Source: an uncultured Methanobrevibacter sp. (GTDB lineage: Archaea; Methanobacteriota; Methanobacteria; Methanobacteriales; Methanobacteriaceae). From it: a DNA stretch of 64,000 nucleotides. Below, in pieces: positions 45,767-53,829 of the stretch. Position 1 is the stretch's first letter. The number at the start of each line of letters is the position of its first letter. A program made the position numbers and the translations under genes. The stretch covers positions 1 through 64,000 of the forward strand of contig NZ_OMWD01000006.1 in NCBI RefSeq assembly GCF_900314695.1, in the 5' to 3' direction. The notes under the pieces are model-generated. The model saw only the letters and a program-made list of their open reading frames with translations. It was not told the origin of the DNA and made no database searches.

Positions 45767-46633
45767 CTAATACCAGGCCTTTAAGATAAATTCGCAGTCA
45801 TTAGTTCTAAAGTAATCATAGTTTATATTGTTTTCATCAAATCTTTTTGGAAGTTGAACAAGCACAGCCTTTGCATTGGGCTTGTCAAAGTGAATGAAGA
45901 TTATGGCGCTCGTATCGTCATAGAACTCAATTTTATTGTTCAAATAGATTTCATCATATCTTACCGGTTCCCATGATTTATCTTTAACGAGCCTTGTTGA
46001 ACCCATAAAATAGTTTAAATCATATTTTTCATCTTCATCAATGAGTAAATAGTAGTCAAATGCTCTTAAATTTCCTTTGAATACTTTAAAATAATCACAG
46101 CTATGGGAATTTTGGTCATGATTGCGATTGCATTTACCGTCATTTTGAAAATCCTTTAAAACATATTTTTTGAAAAAGTCACATTTTACCATCCTATTTA
46201 CTGAATGAATTTTATTTGAAGATTCATCATTTCCAATTTTTACACTTGAAATACTACTCTCCTTTGGAATCAGTTCAATCGATGTTTTGATTTTGGAGTT
46301 GAAGAGGTTTTTCGTTACAAACTTGTTGTAGTCACTTCCCATTGCAAGTAATTTAGCATAAGAAACACTATTTGGAATAACCTGTCCTTCTTCATTAACA
46401 ATTGCAAGACCGGGAGTTCCTTTTTTATTTACTTCCCAATTTGGAGGAGTTCCTGGATTGTTTATTAGATTGACTACAGATTCTTCAAGCAGTGTTTGAA
46501 TATGTTCGTTTTCACTTTGTCTTACTATTTTTTCTGTACTGATTTCATTCAAGGAAAGAACGATTCCCATCACCATTAAAAGGATTATTATAATGACCCC
46601 TATTTCAAGTGTAACATTTCCCTTATTATCCAT
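45767..46633 (-). CDS. Type-IV-pilin-like protein (class III signal peptide)
   Basis: The protein is 288 residues. The N-terminus MDNKG-NVTLEIGVIIIILL has a prepilin peptidase site after Gly, Glu at mature position 5, and a hydrophobic helix, as in archaeal type IV pilins. The remaining ~255 residues form a large extracytoplasmic domain with Cys (CDFFKKYV, CNRNHDQNSHSC). The upstream GTG 46648 is inside the Shine-Dalgarno GGGAGTGA, so I start at 46633. Its start region overlaps the end of the neighbouring gene, so both are cotranslated. Such large pseudopilins may be minor subunits. A mini-ORB-like sequence occurs inside it (46239-46251). Confidence 0.75.
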   Translation of the reverse strand: MDNKGNVTLEIGVIIIILLMVMGIVLSLNEISTEKIVRQSENEHIQTLLEESVVNLINNPGTPPNWEVNKKGTPGLAIVNEEGQVIPNSVSYAKLLAMGSDYNKFVTKNLFNSKIKTSIELIPKESSISSVKIGNDESSNKIHSVNRMVKCDFFKKYVLKDFQNDGKCNRNHDQNSHSCDYFKVFKGNLRAFDYYLLIDEDEKYDLNYFMGSTRLVKDKSWEPVRYDEIYLNNKIEFYDDTSAIIFIHFDKPNAKAVLVQLPKRFDENNINYDYFRTNDCEFILKAWY

Positions 46634-47570
46634 TCTCTTCACTCCCAAGACCGTATTTTTTCTTATGGGATGAATCTAAAATCAGGCTGTTCCAATCATC
46701 CGGGTTTATTTTTTCACCATTATAATGATCTGAAAAGACTACATGGTCACTACAGGATAATGATTCGTTTTTAAGTGGCGTATGTGTTTGAATAAATACT
46801 TCCATACCATAATGAGGACATTTTCCTTTTCCTTCAAGTCTACATAAATAACAGCTTCCGTCAGCACTTTCATGGAAATATCCTTTGTCTAAACAATCTT
46901 TCAATACTCCCGGGTCTCCATGATGAATATAAGGGTCATATGGGCATTTTTTGATATACAATGGTGCAGTTGCTTCAATGTATGATTCAGGTGATTTCAA
47001 ATGATGCAAGACCATATATCCTGCTATTGCATTTTTGTAGTGAATTTTATTGTCATATGTTAAAATTCCGGAAGCTATTGTTAATTTTGCAAGTGGCAGT
47101 GGATCTCTTAAACCCTCTATCGATGCATTTTTTTCTATGGTATTTGAGTATTTAATGTCATCCTTTTTCACGTTTAATTTTACTTTGAAGAGTATTTTCC
47201 AGGGAGTTTCTGTGTTTTCAACTGATAATACTTCTGATGAGATATCCACTCCATATTTTTTTTCTAATTCCTTATTTTTTTCTTTTAATATATTATTCAA
47301 ATTTTTTTTAATCTGATTTTTGCTGTTGAAAACGGGCAAACCGTTGTATACCTTTTGTGTAGCTTCAGCTATTGCATCCCTTCCAAGAACTTCCAGATTT
47401 CTCGAATAGTCGTCAATAATATATTTGAAATTATTATTTGATTTTAATTCGATATTTCCATTTTCAATGTAATTTATACTTGTTATTATAAAAATTGATA
47501 TTAATAACAAGGATACAATTAAAATGGCTACACTACCTACTAACATATTGCCTTTAGAGTCAATTTTCAT
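46626..47570 (-). CDS. Type-IV-pilin-like protein, larger Cys-rich partner
   Basis: The protein is 314 residues. The N-terminus MKIDSKG-NMLVGSVAILIV has the KG cleavage site and hydrophobic helix of a class III signal, but lacks Glu at position 5. The external domain carries a Cys-rich stretch (KKCPYDPYIHHG, KDCLDKGYFH, SCYLCRLEGKGKCPH). The gene ends within the start of the next one. Pilus, adhesin or sensor roles are possible; the family is not recognised beyond the signal. No pilus ATPase or platform gene is next to it. Confidence 0.72.
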   Translation of the reverse strand: MKIDSKGNMLVGSVAILIVSLLLISIFIITSINYIENGNIELKSNNNFKYIIDDYSRNLEVLGRDAIAEATQKVYNGLPVFNSKNQIKKNLNNILKEKNKELEKKYGVDISSEVLSVENTETPWKILFKVKLNVKKDDIKYSNTIEKNASIEGLRDPLPLAKLTIASGILTYDNKIHYKNAIAGYMVLHHLKSPESYIEATAPLYIKKCPYDPYIHHGDPGVLKDCLDKGYFHESADGSCYLCRLEGKGKCPHYGMEVFIQTHTPLKNESLSCSDHVVFSDHYNGEKINPDDWNSLILDSSHKKKYGLGSEENG

Positions 47571-47742
47571 AATATTTAACTTGACAATGTTTTTATTAAT
47601 TTATTTCTCAACTGCGACTCCATGATTCTGCATAAATGTGTATTACATTTTTTGAAATTAAGTGAAAATAGTAATAAAAAAAATACTTATTTATATTATT
47701 GATTAGAAACTATACTTATTAGAAAATATATGGAGGATTTAC

Positions 47743-48141
47743 ATGTCAGATACTGTAAGAACATGGCGTCATATACAACAAAGATACAATCTTATTGGTA
47801 CCAAATGTACCACCTGTGGAGAATTATTCTTCCCATCTCGTGTAGTTTGTCCTAATTGTAGAAGAAAAGGAAATCTTGAACCTTTCCAATTTTCAGGAAA
47901 AGGTAAAATTCACACATTTTCAGTAATCAGATCCGCACCTGATAACTTTAAAAAATCAGCTCCTTATGCTGTAGCTGTTGTTGAACTTGAAGAAGGTGCT
48001 AAATTAACTTCACAACTTGTCGACTGTGATGTTGAAGATATTGAAATCGGTGACGATGTGGAAATGGTATTTAGAAGAATCAGAGAAGATGGAGAGGATG
48101 GAGTAATCTCCTATGGATACAAATTCAAAGTTATCAAATAA
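47743..48141 (+). CDS. DUF35 zinc-ribbon / OB-fold protein
   Basis: The protein is 132 residues. The zinc ribbon is Cys22-x2-Cys25 and Cys36-x2-Cys39, followed by an OB fold (~48-130) with GKGKIHTFSVI and APYAVAVVEL. In archaea this family partners the acetoacetyl-CoA thiolase/HMG-CoA synthase complex as a CoA scaffold. Those enzymes are not next to it here. Shine-Dalgarno GGAGG precedes the ATG. The cfbA-like gene starts inside its 3' end. Confidence 0.88.
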   Translation: MSDTVRTWRHIQQRYNLIGTKCTTCGELFFPSRVVCPNCRRKGNLEPFQFSGKGKIHTFSVIRSAPDNFKKSAPYAVAVVELEEGAKLTSQLVDCDVEDIEIGDDVEMVFRRIREDGEDGVISYGYKFKVIK

Positions 48142-49027
48142 TACTGCTGTTATTTTAGTAAGTCATGGAAGTACATTGCCTTACGCAGAAGAAGTATTTG
48201 TTGAAATTAAAGAGAAATTTATCAAAAAAACCGGTCTTGCAACTGAAATTGGTTATATGAAGGTTTCAGAACCTACAATTGCAGGAGCTGTTGAAATTTT
48301 AAAAGATGAAGTTGATGATTTAGATAAAATCATAGCTTTACCTGTGTTTTTAGCTCCAGGAATTCATACCAATATTGACATTCCACAATTGTTGGGTCTC
48401 GAGCCTTTGGAAGAAGATCCAAGATGTCCGGATGGAAACTATCCTCCAGAACATTACTTGTCCATTGCTGATGATGTTGACTTTGATGGGGAAATTGAAT
48501 TATTAAGTTCAATTGGGCCTCGTGATGAACTTTTGGATATTATTGATAAAAGAATCAATGAAGCATTAGCGGAATCCAAATTAGATGACAATGCTAAAAC
48601 TGGAATTCTGCTTGTAACTCATGGATCAAGATTAAATTATAATAAAGAGTTTGCTACTGCATTATACGATAAGTTTGAAAAGACTTGTGATTTGCCTTCA
48701 GGTTTTGGATTTATGGAATTATGCGGTCCAAGCATTCCTGAATCAATCAATAAATTAGTTGATGAAAACGGATTGGAAAGATTGGTTGTTGTACCTATCT
48801 TTATTGCTCCTGGAATGCACACAACTCATGATATTCCTCATATTTTAGGATTCTTGGATGACCATGAACATGAACACTCACATTCACATTCCCACGGCCA
48901 TGGTCATGACCACAGTCATGATTTGACTCCTGTGGAATTTGACGGTGAAATTCTTTATCCCGAACCTATTAAAGCGGATGATATATTAATTGATATTTTA
49001 GTTGACATGACAAATGAAAAATTATAA
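48113..49027 (+). CDS. Two-domain CbiX/CfbA-type chelatase with His-rich loop
   Basis: The protein is 304 residues, made of two CbiX domains. Domain 1 has VSHGSTLPYAE and PVFLAPGIHT; domain 2 has THGSRLNYNKE and PIFIAPGMHT, so each keeps the two metal-binding His. Domain 2 carries an inserted His-rich loop (HEHEHSHSHSHGHGHDH). The archaeal enzyme inserts Ni2+ (F430) or Co2+ (corrinoids) in sirohydrochlorin; normal CfbA is a single ~140-residue domain that dimerises. This looks like a fused dimer. It overlaps the DUF35 gene by 29 bp. The start is uncertain because the AVILVSHG core begins 12 residues in. Confidence 0.86.
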   Translation: MDTNSKLSNNTAVILVSHGSTLPYAEEVFVEIKEKFIKKTGLATEIGYMKVSEPTIAGAVEILKDEVDDLDKIIALPVFLAPGIHTNIDIPQLLGLEPLEEDPRCPDGNYPPEHYLSIADDVDFDGEIELLSSIGPRDELLDIIDKRINEALAESKLDDNAKTGILLVTHGSRLNYNKEFATALYDKFEKTCDLPSGFGFMELCGPSIPESINKLVDENGLERLVVVPIFIAPGMHTTHDIPHILGFLDDHEHEHSHSHSHGHGHDHSHDLTPVEFDGEILYPEPIKADDILIDILVDMTNEKL

Positions 49028-49113
49028 TAATTTTTCATATATTTTTTTGAAATATTTTCTATTCAAGATAACTTAACTTAATTTAACTTAAAACTTATAA
49101 TGGATGATTAATT

Positions 49114-49596
49114 ATGTCTGATAAAAAAACAGGAATTTTATTATTATCCCATGGGTCTAGATTAGACGATGGTGAAGAAGTAATTAAAGCTTATAAAGAT
49201 ATGTATGCTGAAGAATTTCCAGACATGCCTGTAGAGTATGGATTTATGGAAATTAGAAAACCAGGTATTCCTGAAACTATTAATAAATTAACTTCTGAAA
49301 ACGATTTGGAAAAAATTATTGTTGTACCTGTATTTGTTGCTCATGGACTTCATACTAAAAGGGATATACCTGAATTATTAGGTATTGAAAGCGATTTTGA
49401 TGAAGAATCAGTATCCGGCGGTCATCATCACCACCATCACGGACATGGCCACGACCACGGACATCATCATCACCACCATCATGACCATGATGAAGAGACA
49501 TTTGAATTTGATGGTGAAATCGTATTGACAGACCCATTAGGCATCGATACACGTTTATACGAAATAATTAAAGACAGAGTTTCAGATAATTTATAG
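49114..49596 (+). CDS. cfbA: Single-domain CfbA/CbiX chelatase with His-rich loop
   Basis: The protein is 160 residues. It has LSHGSRLDDGEE and PVFVAHGLHTKRDIPELLG, the two metal-binding His motifs. A loop with about 20 His (residues ~105-125) could store or deliver nickel. It is likely the sirohydrochlorin nickelochelatase of the F430 pathway, perhaps also active with cobalt. It lies 87 bp after the two-domain paralog, probably from duplication. Confidence 0.88.
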   Translation: MSDKKTGILLLSHGSRLDDGEEVIKAYKDMYAEEFPDMPVEYGFMEIRKPGIPETINKLTSENDLEKIIVVPVFVAHGLHTKRDIPELLGIESDFDEESVSGGHHHHHHGHGHDHGHHHHHHHDHDEETFEFDGEIVLTDPLGIDTRLYEIIKDRVSDNL

Positions 49597-49661
49597 TTCT
49601 GAAACATTTTTTTACTTTTTTTTCTTAAGATTTATTTATATTGAAATAAATATTAATATTC

Positions 49662-50585
49662 ATGTCCCTAAAAGTCTCTGATATCGGTGAAAAGGAACTC
49701 GTTAGATACATTATTGCTAATTCAAGATGTATTACTCCGGATGACACTGCAATAACTGCTTTTAATAATACTAATTTGATTTCAACATGTGACATGCTGA
49801 TTCAATCAAGGCACTTTCCTGAAAACATGTCCTATTATGATATGGGTTTTAAAGCCGTTACTGTTAATGTAAGTGACCTTGCAGCAATGGGAGCTGAACC
49901 GTTGGGTTTTTTACTGGCAATTGCTCTTCCCAAAGATTTGGACATAGATTCATTTAAGGAAATTCTTGAAGGAGTTTTGAAAGCTTGCGATTATTATGAA
50001 ATCCCTTTAATTGGTGGGGATACTAATGAATCTTCGGAAATTATCATTACAGGCACGGCATTAGGATTGACTGAAAAGCCGATAATGAAAGATACTTATC
50101 AAAAAGGTGATTTGATAGCCGTAACCGGTGATATTGGATTAGCCGCATTGGGTTTTGAATTAAGTGATTTAGACAATATCTATCCTAAACATGCTCTAAA
50201 ACCAAAAGCCAAAATAAAAGAAGGGATAATTCTTAAAGATTTTGCAACTTCGGCAACCGATATTACTGATGGGCTTGCAAGTGAACTATATGAGATTAAA
50301 AAGGATAATTATGGATTTATGATTTATGAGGAAATGTTGGGCATTTCCGATGAATATAAAAGATTGGCAGACAATTTAAATCTGGATTACCTTGATTTGA
50401 TATTGCATGTCGGCGAGGATTTTGAATTGCTTTTTACCATATCAAAAGATAATATCGAAAAATTGCCGTTTGACTATAAAGTAATTGGTGAAGTAACAGA
50501 TTCTGATGTAGTTGAACTCACTTTGGAAAATGGATTTGTTGAAAGAATAGAAAATAGAGGTTATGAGCATTATGTTAGTGAGTAA
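49662..50585 (+). CDS. thiL: Thiamine-monophosphate kinase
   Basis: The protein is 307 residues of the PurM/ThiL fold. Motifs are DDTAIT near residue 28, MGAEPLGFLLAIALP, IGGDTNESSE (~128) and TSATDITDGLA (~205). It phosphorylates thiamine monophosphate to the active diphosphate. The next radical SAM gene begins inside its 3' end (overlap ~22 bp), indicating coupling. Confidence 0.92.
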   Translation: MSLKVSDIGEKELVRYIIANSRCITPDDTAITAFNNTNLISTCDMLIQSRHFPENMSYYDMGFKAVTVNVSDLAAMGAEPLGFLLAIALPKDLDIDSFKEILEGVLKACDYYEIPLIGGDTNESSEIIITGTALGLTEKPIMKDTYQKGDLIAVTGDIGLAALGFELSDLDNIYPKHALKPKAKIKEGIILKDFATSATDITDGLASELYEIKKDNYGFMIYEEMLGISDEYKRLADNLNLDYLDLILHVGEDFELLFTISKDNIEKLPFDYKVIGEVTDSDVVELTLENGFVERIENRGYEHYVSE

Positions 50586-51444
50586 TGATTTATTTAAAAA
50601 AAGTTCAAAAACACAAAAGATTCGTTGTGAGATTTGTGCCAACTACTGTAAGATATCTGATGGTAATGTTGGAATCTGTAGACAACATAAAAACATTAAC
50701 GGAGAGCTATTTGATGAATCATATGGAATTGTTTCATCGTTAAGTCCTGATCCTGTTGAAAAAAAGCCTTTGAATCAATTTTTACCTGGCACATTTACCT
50801 ACTCGATTGGAGGTTTTGGGTGTAACATGACATGTTTGCATTGCCAGAACTATATGATATCTCAGGAATATGATAAAAATTCAAGGGGTATTAAAATAAC
50901 ACCAGAGGCAATTGTGGAAAACGCACTTAATTATAATTGTAAGTCAATTGCTTGGACCTATAATGAACCTACGATACACTTACCTTTCTCCAAGAAAACT
51001 TCACTGCTTGCAAGGCAAAAAAACTTGAAGGTAATCTATGTAAGCAACGGGTATTATTCTGGAAAGTCACTTGAAGAGGTTTTGACATTTGTCGATGCAT
51101 TCAATATAGACTTGAAATCCATGTCCAGTGATTTTTACAAAAAGGTCTGTGGTGCAGACTTGGACGTCGTTTTAGATAATTTAAGAAGAATATATCTGGA
51201 AGGTAAACACTTGGAAATCACCAATTTAATAATTAATGATTATAATGACTCAATCGATGAAATTACCCAGCTATGTGATTTTGTAGTCAGTGAACTTGGT
51301 CCCGAAGTCCCACTTCATTTTTCAAGGGCTTTTCCTTATTATAAAATGAATGATATTTCACCTACAAGGCCGGAGATTTTGTATAAAGCAAAAGAAATTG
51401 CACAGGAAAAAGGAATTGAAAATGTTTATTTGGGTAATATTTAA
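50563..51444 (+). CDS. AmmeMemoRadiSam-system radical SAM enzyme (AmrS-like)
   Basis: The protein is 293 residues. CxxxCxxC is Cys87, Cys91 and Cys94 (GFGCNMTCLHC). An additional N-terminal Cys set, CEICANYCK...GICR (22-39), is typical of the AmrS/PflA-related group. The downstream segments AWTYNEPTIHLPF and FNIDLKSM fit. The other system members (AMMECR1 and Memo-like proteins) are not in this window. The start is ATG 50563 or 50572. The function is not settled. Confidence 0.87.
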   Translation: MSIMLVSNDLFKKSSKTQKIRCEICANYCKISDGNVGICRQHKNINGELFDESYGIVSSLSPDPVEKKPLNQFLPGTFTYSIGGFGCNMTCLHCQNYMISQEYDKNSRGIKITPEAIVENALNYNCKSIAWTYNEPTIHLPFSKKTSLLARQKNLKVIYVSNGYYSGKSLEEVLTFVDAFNIDLKSMSSDFYKKVCGADLDVVLDNLRRIYLEGKHLEITNLIINDYNDSIDEITQLCDFVVSELGPEVPLHFSRAFPYYKMNDISPTRPEILYKAKEIAQEKGIENVYLGNI

Positions 51445-51479
51445 GTTTTTTTTTAAAAAAAGTAAAATTAAAAGTTAGT

Positions 51480-52736
51480 TTATTCTCCAAAACTAACTCT
51501 TTCGAATTTTTCTATTGTTTTAAGTGATTTTGTTGCGTCAACACCGATTTTGGTAGTTGTTCCATCACTTTCAGCTACAGGATCCAAAGAGGAACCGCGC
51601 ACGTTCGGAACGATCATGATGTCACGGTCACCTTTAACACGTGTAGCTATTGCATATTCAACATCTTCAGCATCAAATATGTTCACGTCAGTATCCACTG
51701 CAACGCAATGTTTTAGTGAAGGGTGTGCAGATAATGCAGCCATAATAGCATTTTTACCGTCACCTTCAGTCTGCTTGTTGATGGATACTACGGCATGCAA
51801 CCAGCAGCAGCCTCCTTCAGTCAAGACAACATTTTCAACTGTAGGAACAGCATTTTTAACTGCTTTATATATTCTTGGCTCTTGTGGAAGGCCTTGCAAC
51901 AATTTATGCTCAAATCCTGCAGGGATAATTGCATGATAGCAAGGATTGTCTTTTTTAATATGCATTTTTTCCAGATTGATTATTGGCTGGTCACGGATAA
52001 TGTCATAAGTATCGGTCAAGTCTACAAATGGACCTTCAGCAACGGTTTCGGTTACTGATATTTTACCCTCTAAGATAATGTCAGCTTGGGGAACTTCCAA
52101 GTCTCCACATTTGATTAATTCAAGTTCACCATCCTTAAATGCATTGGCCACTTCCATTTCGTTGTAGTCAATTGGTATTGAAGTGGTACTTGCAAGCAAA
52201 ATTGCAGGATCCATTCCAATTGCTATTGCAATATCCAAATCTTTTCCCGCTTTTTGAGCATTTTGGAAGTAAGTGTAGAGGTTTCTAGGCACGATTCTAA
52301 TGACTAGCCTTTTGTTGTCAAGCACCATCATACGGTGGATTGAAGCATTTTGAATTCCTGTTTCAGGGTCACGTGCAAATACAACACCTGCAGTGATATA
52401 TGCTCCTCCATCACGTTTGTAATGAGTTAAAATAGGAATTTTATCCAAATTTACATCTAAATTATCATATTCTGAGAAGTCTGTAAATTTATCTACCTTA
52501 ATTGGTTTTTCCATGGCTTCGATAATTTTTTCAGTAATTTCAGATACTTCACAATTAATTGATTTGGCTATTTTATCTCTGGTATTACAAATTCCTGTAA
52601 TAACAGGCATATCATATCCTTTGACATTTTTTACTATGACTGTATCTTTAGGATATTGTCTTAATACTTTTGAAACTTCAAATTCACTGGAAAGTTCATC
52701 TGTAATTTCAATAATGTTGTCTCCTTCAAGTTTCAT
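51480..52736 (-). CDS. UbiD-family prenylated-FMN decarboxylase, possibly anhydromevalonate phosphate decarboxylase
   Basis: The protein is 418 residues. UbiD features are NASIHRMMVLDNKRLVIRI (~130), the cofactor/catalytic segment TETVAEGPFVDLTDTYD and ATRVKGDRDIMIVPN. In archaea the family member in the modified mevalonate pathway decarboxylates trans-anhydromevalonate 5-phosphate to isopentenyl phosphate. That assignment is by analogy. It shares the operon with purE (7 bp apart). Confidence 0.85.
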   Translation of the reverse strand: MKLEGDNIIEITDELSSEFEVSKVLRQYPKDTVIVKNVKGYDMPVITGICNTRDKIAKSINCEVSEITEKIIEAMEKPIKVDKFTDFSEYDNLDVNLDKIPILTHYKRDGGAYITAGVVFARDPETGIQNASIHRMMVLDNKRLVIRIVPRNLYTYFQNAQKAGKDLDIAIAIGMDPAILLASTTSIPIDYNEMEVANAFKDGELELIKCGDLEVPQADIILEGKISVTETVAEGPFVDLTDTYDIIRDQPIINLEKMHIKKDNPCYHAIIPAGFEHKLLQGLPQEPRIYKAVKNAVPTVENVVLTEGGCCWLHAVVSINKQTEGDGKNAIMAALSAHPSLKHCVAVDTDVNIFDAEDVEYAIATRVKGDRDIMIVPNVRGSSLDPVAESDGTTTKIGVDATKSLKTIEKFERVSFGE

Positions 52737-52743
52737 GTTATCA

Positions 52744-53769
52744 CTATAAGTTAATTTTTTTGTCTTTTAATTTTCCTAAAAGTTCTGTAATATATGGATT
52801 GTCAATAGCAAGAATTTCACCTGCAAGGACTGCTGCGTTTTTACCGTTGTTAATTCCAACAGTTGCAACAGGAACTCCCGGAGGCATACTTACAGTTGTA
52901 AGCATATAATCTTTATTATTTTCATTAGTACATGGAACTCCAATAACCGGCCTGTCTGTCAGTCCCACTAGTCCTCCTGTTACCTGTGAGGAGGTTGAAC
53001 TTATTCCAATGAAAATTTTTGCATTTTTCATGCATTTGACATAATTTGTGAATTTTTTAGTGGATCTTATCGGACAGACTACTTTAATATCATGCTTGAT
53101 TTTAAGTCGGTCTAATATGGTTCCAACTTTTTTTGCAGTTCCAACATCGGTTTGCCTTCCAGCAATAATTACGACTTCAGCGTCCTGATTTTTTATACAT
53201 GCGTTAGTGGTTTCATCTATTTCAACATCGTTGATTTCAAGGTTTTTAATTCTTAAAAAATCATTTTGAAGATACTTTCTTTCAATCTTTTGAACAATAT
53301 CTTCATTGCTCTGCTTGACTTTTTCAGCATAATCCTTTCTTAACTCTATTACCTTTTGGCGAACCTCTTCATCATGAAGTCCGATATACTGAGCAGCTAA
53401 AATTGCGGCATTGTCTCCTCTATCGATTCCAACAGTTGAAATAGGAGAAGGATAAGGCATTTGAACAATGGATTCGAGCGCATCTATTCCATTGGTTTTA
53501 ACATCCACTGGAACTCCTATAACAGGTCTTGGTGTATAGGCGGCTATTGAACCCGGTAAATGCGCTGCCAAACCGGCAATACCAATAAATACTTCAATTC
53601 CTGCATCAGTACCCTGACTAACAATTTCTCTAACTAGGTTAGGTGTTCTGTGGGCTGAAGCTATTTTCAAGCTATATGGTATTTCAAGCTTATCTAAAAT
53701 ATCCATACTTTTTTCAGCAATAGCAATGTCTGACCCACTTCCAAGAATAATCATTATTTTTGGTGTCAT
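52744..53769 (-). CDS. purE: Tandem PurE protein, phosphoribosylaminoimidazole carboxylase
   Basis: The protein is 341 residues, twice the usual PurE length. The first half has the intact motifs GSGSDIAIAEK, SAHRTP and GLAAHLPG. The second half has the fold (AGRQTDVGTAKKVG, RPVIGVPCT) but lacks the SAHRTP substrate loop, so it is probably structural or regulatory. It converts AIR to a carboxylated form in purine synthesis. Two-domain PurE proteins are typical of several methanogens. Confidence 0.93.
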   Translation of the reverse strand: MTPKIMIILGSGSDIAIAEKSMDILDKLEIPYSLKIASAHRTPNLVREIVSQGTDAGIEVFIGIAGLAAHLPGSIAAYTPRPVIGVPVDVKTNGIDALESIVQMPYPSPISTVGIDRGDNAAILAAQYIGLHDEEVRQKVIELRKDYAEKVKQSNEDIVQKIERKYLQNDFLRIKNLEINDVEIDETTNACIKNQDAEVVIIAGRQTDVGTAKKVGTILDRLKIKHDIKVVCPIRSTKKFTNYVKCMKNAKIFIGISSTSSQVTGGLVGLTDRPVIGVPCTNENNKDYMLTTVSMPPGVPVATVGINNGKNAAVLAGEILAIDNPYITELLGKLKDKKINL

Positions 53770-53829
53770 TCAAAAATCCCTTCTAAAATAAAAATTTATT
53801 TATGTATTATAATATTGTCTTTTAAATAT

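Noticed and set aside
48840..49490. His-rich tracts as possible assembly or cloning tag artefacts
   Set aside because: They are interspersed with Gly, Asp and Ser in two distinct contexts and lie at the same place in both chelatase domains, which fits a natural metal-binding loop.
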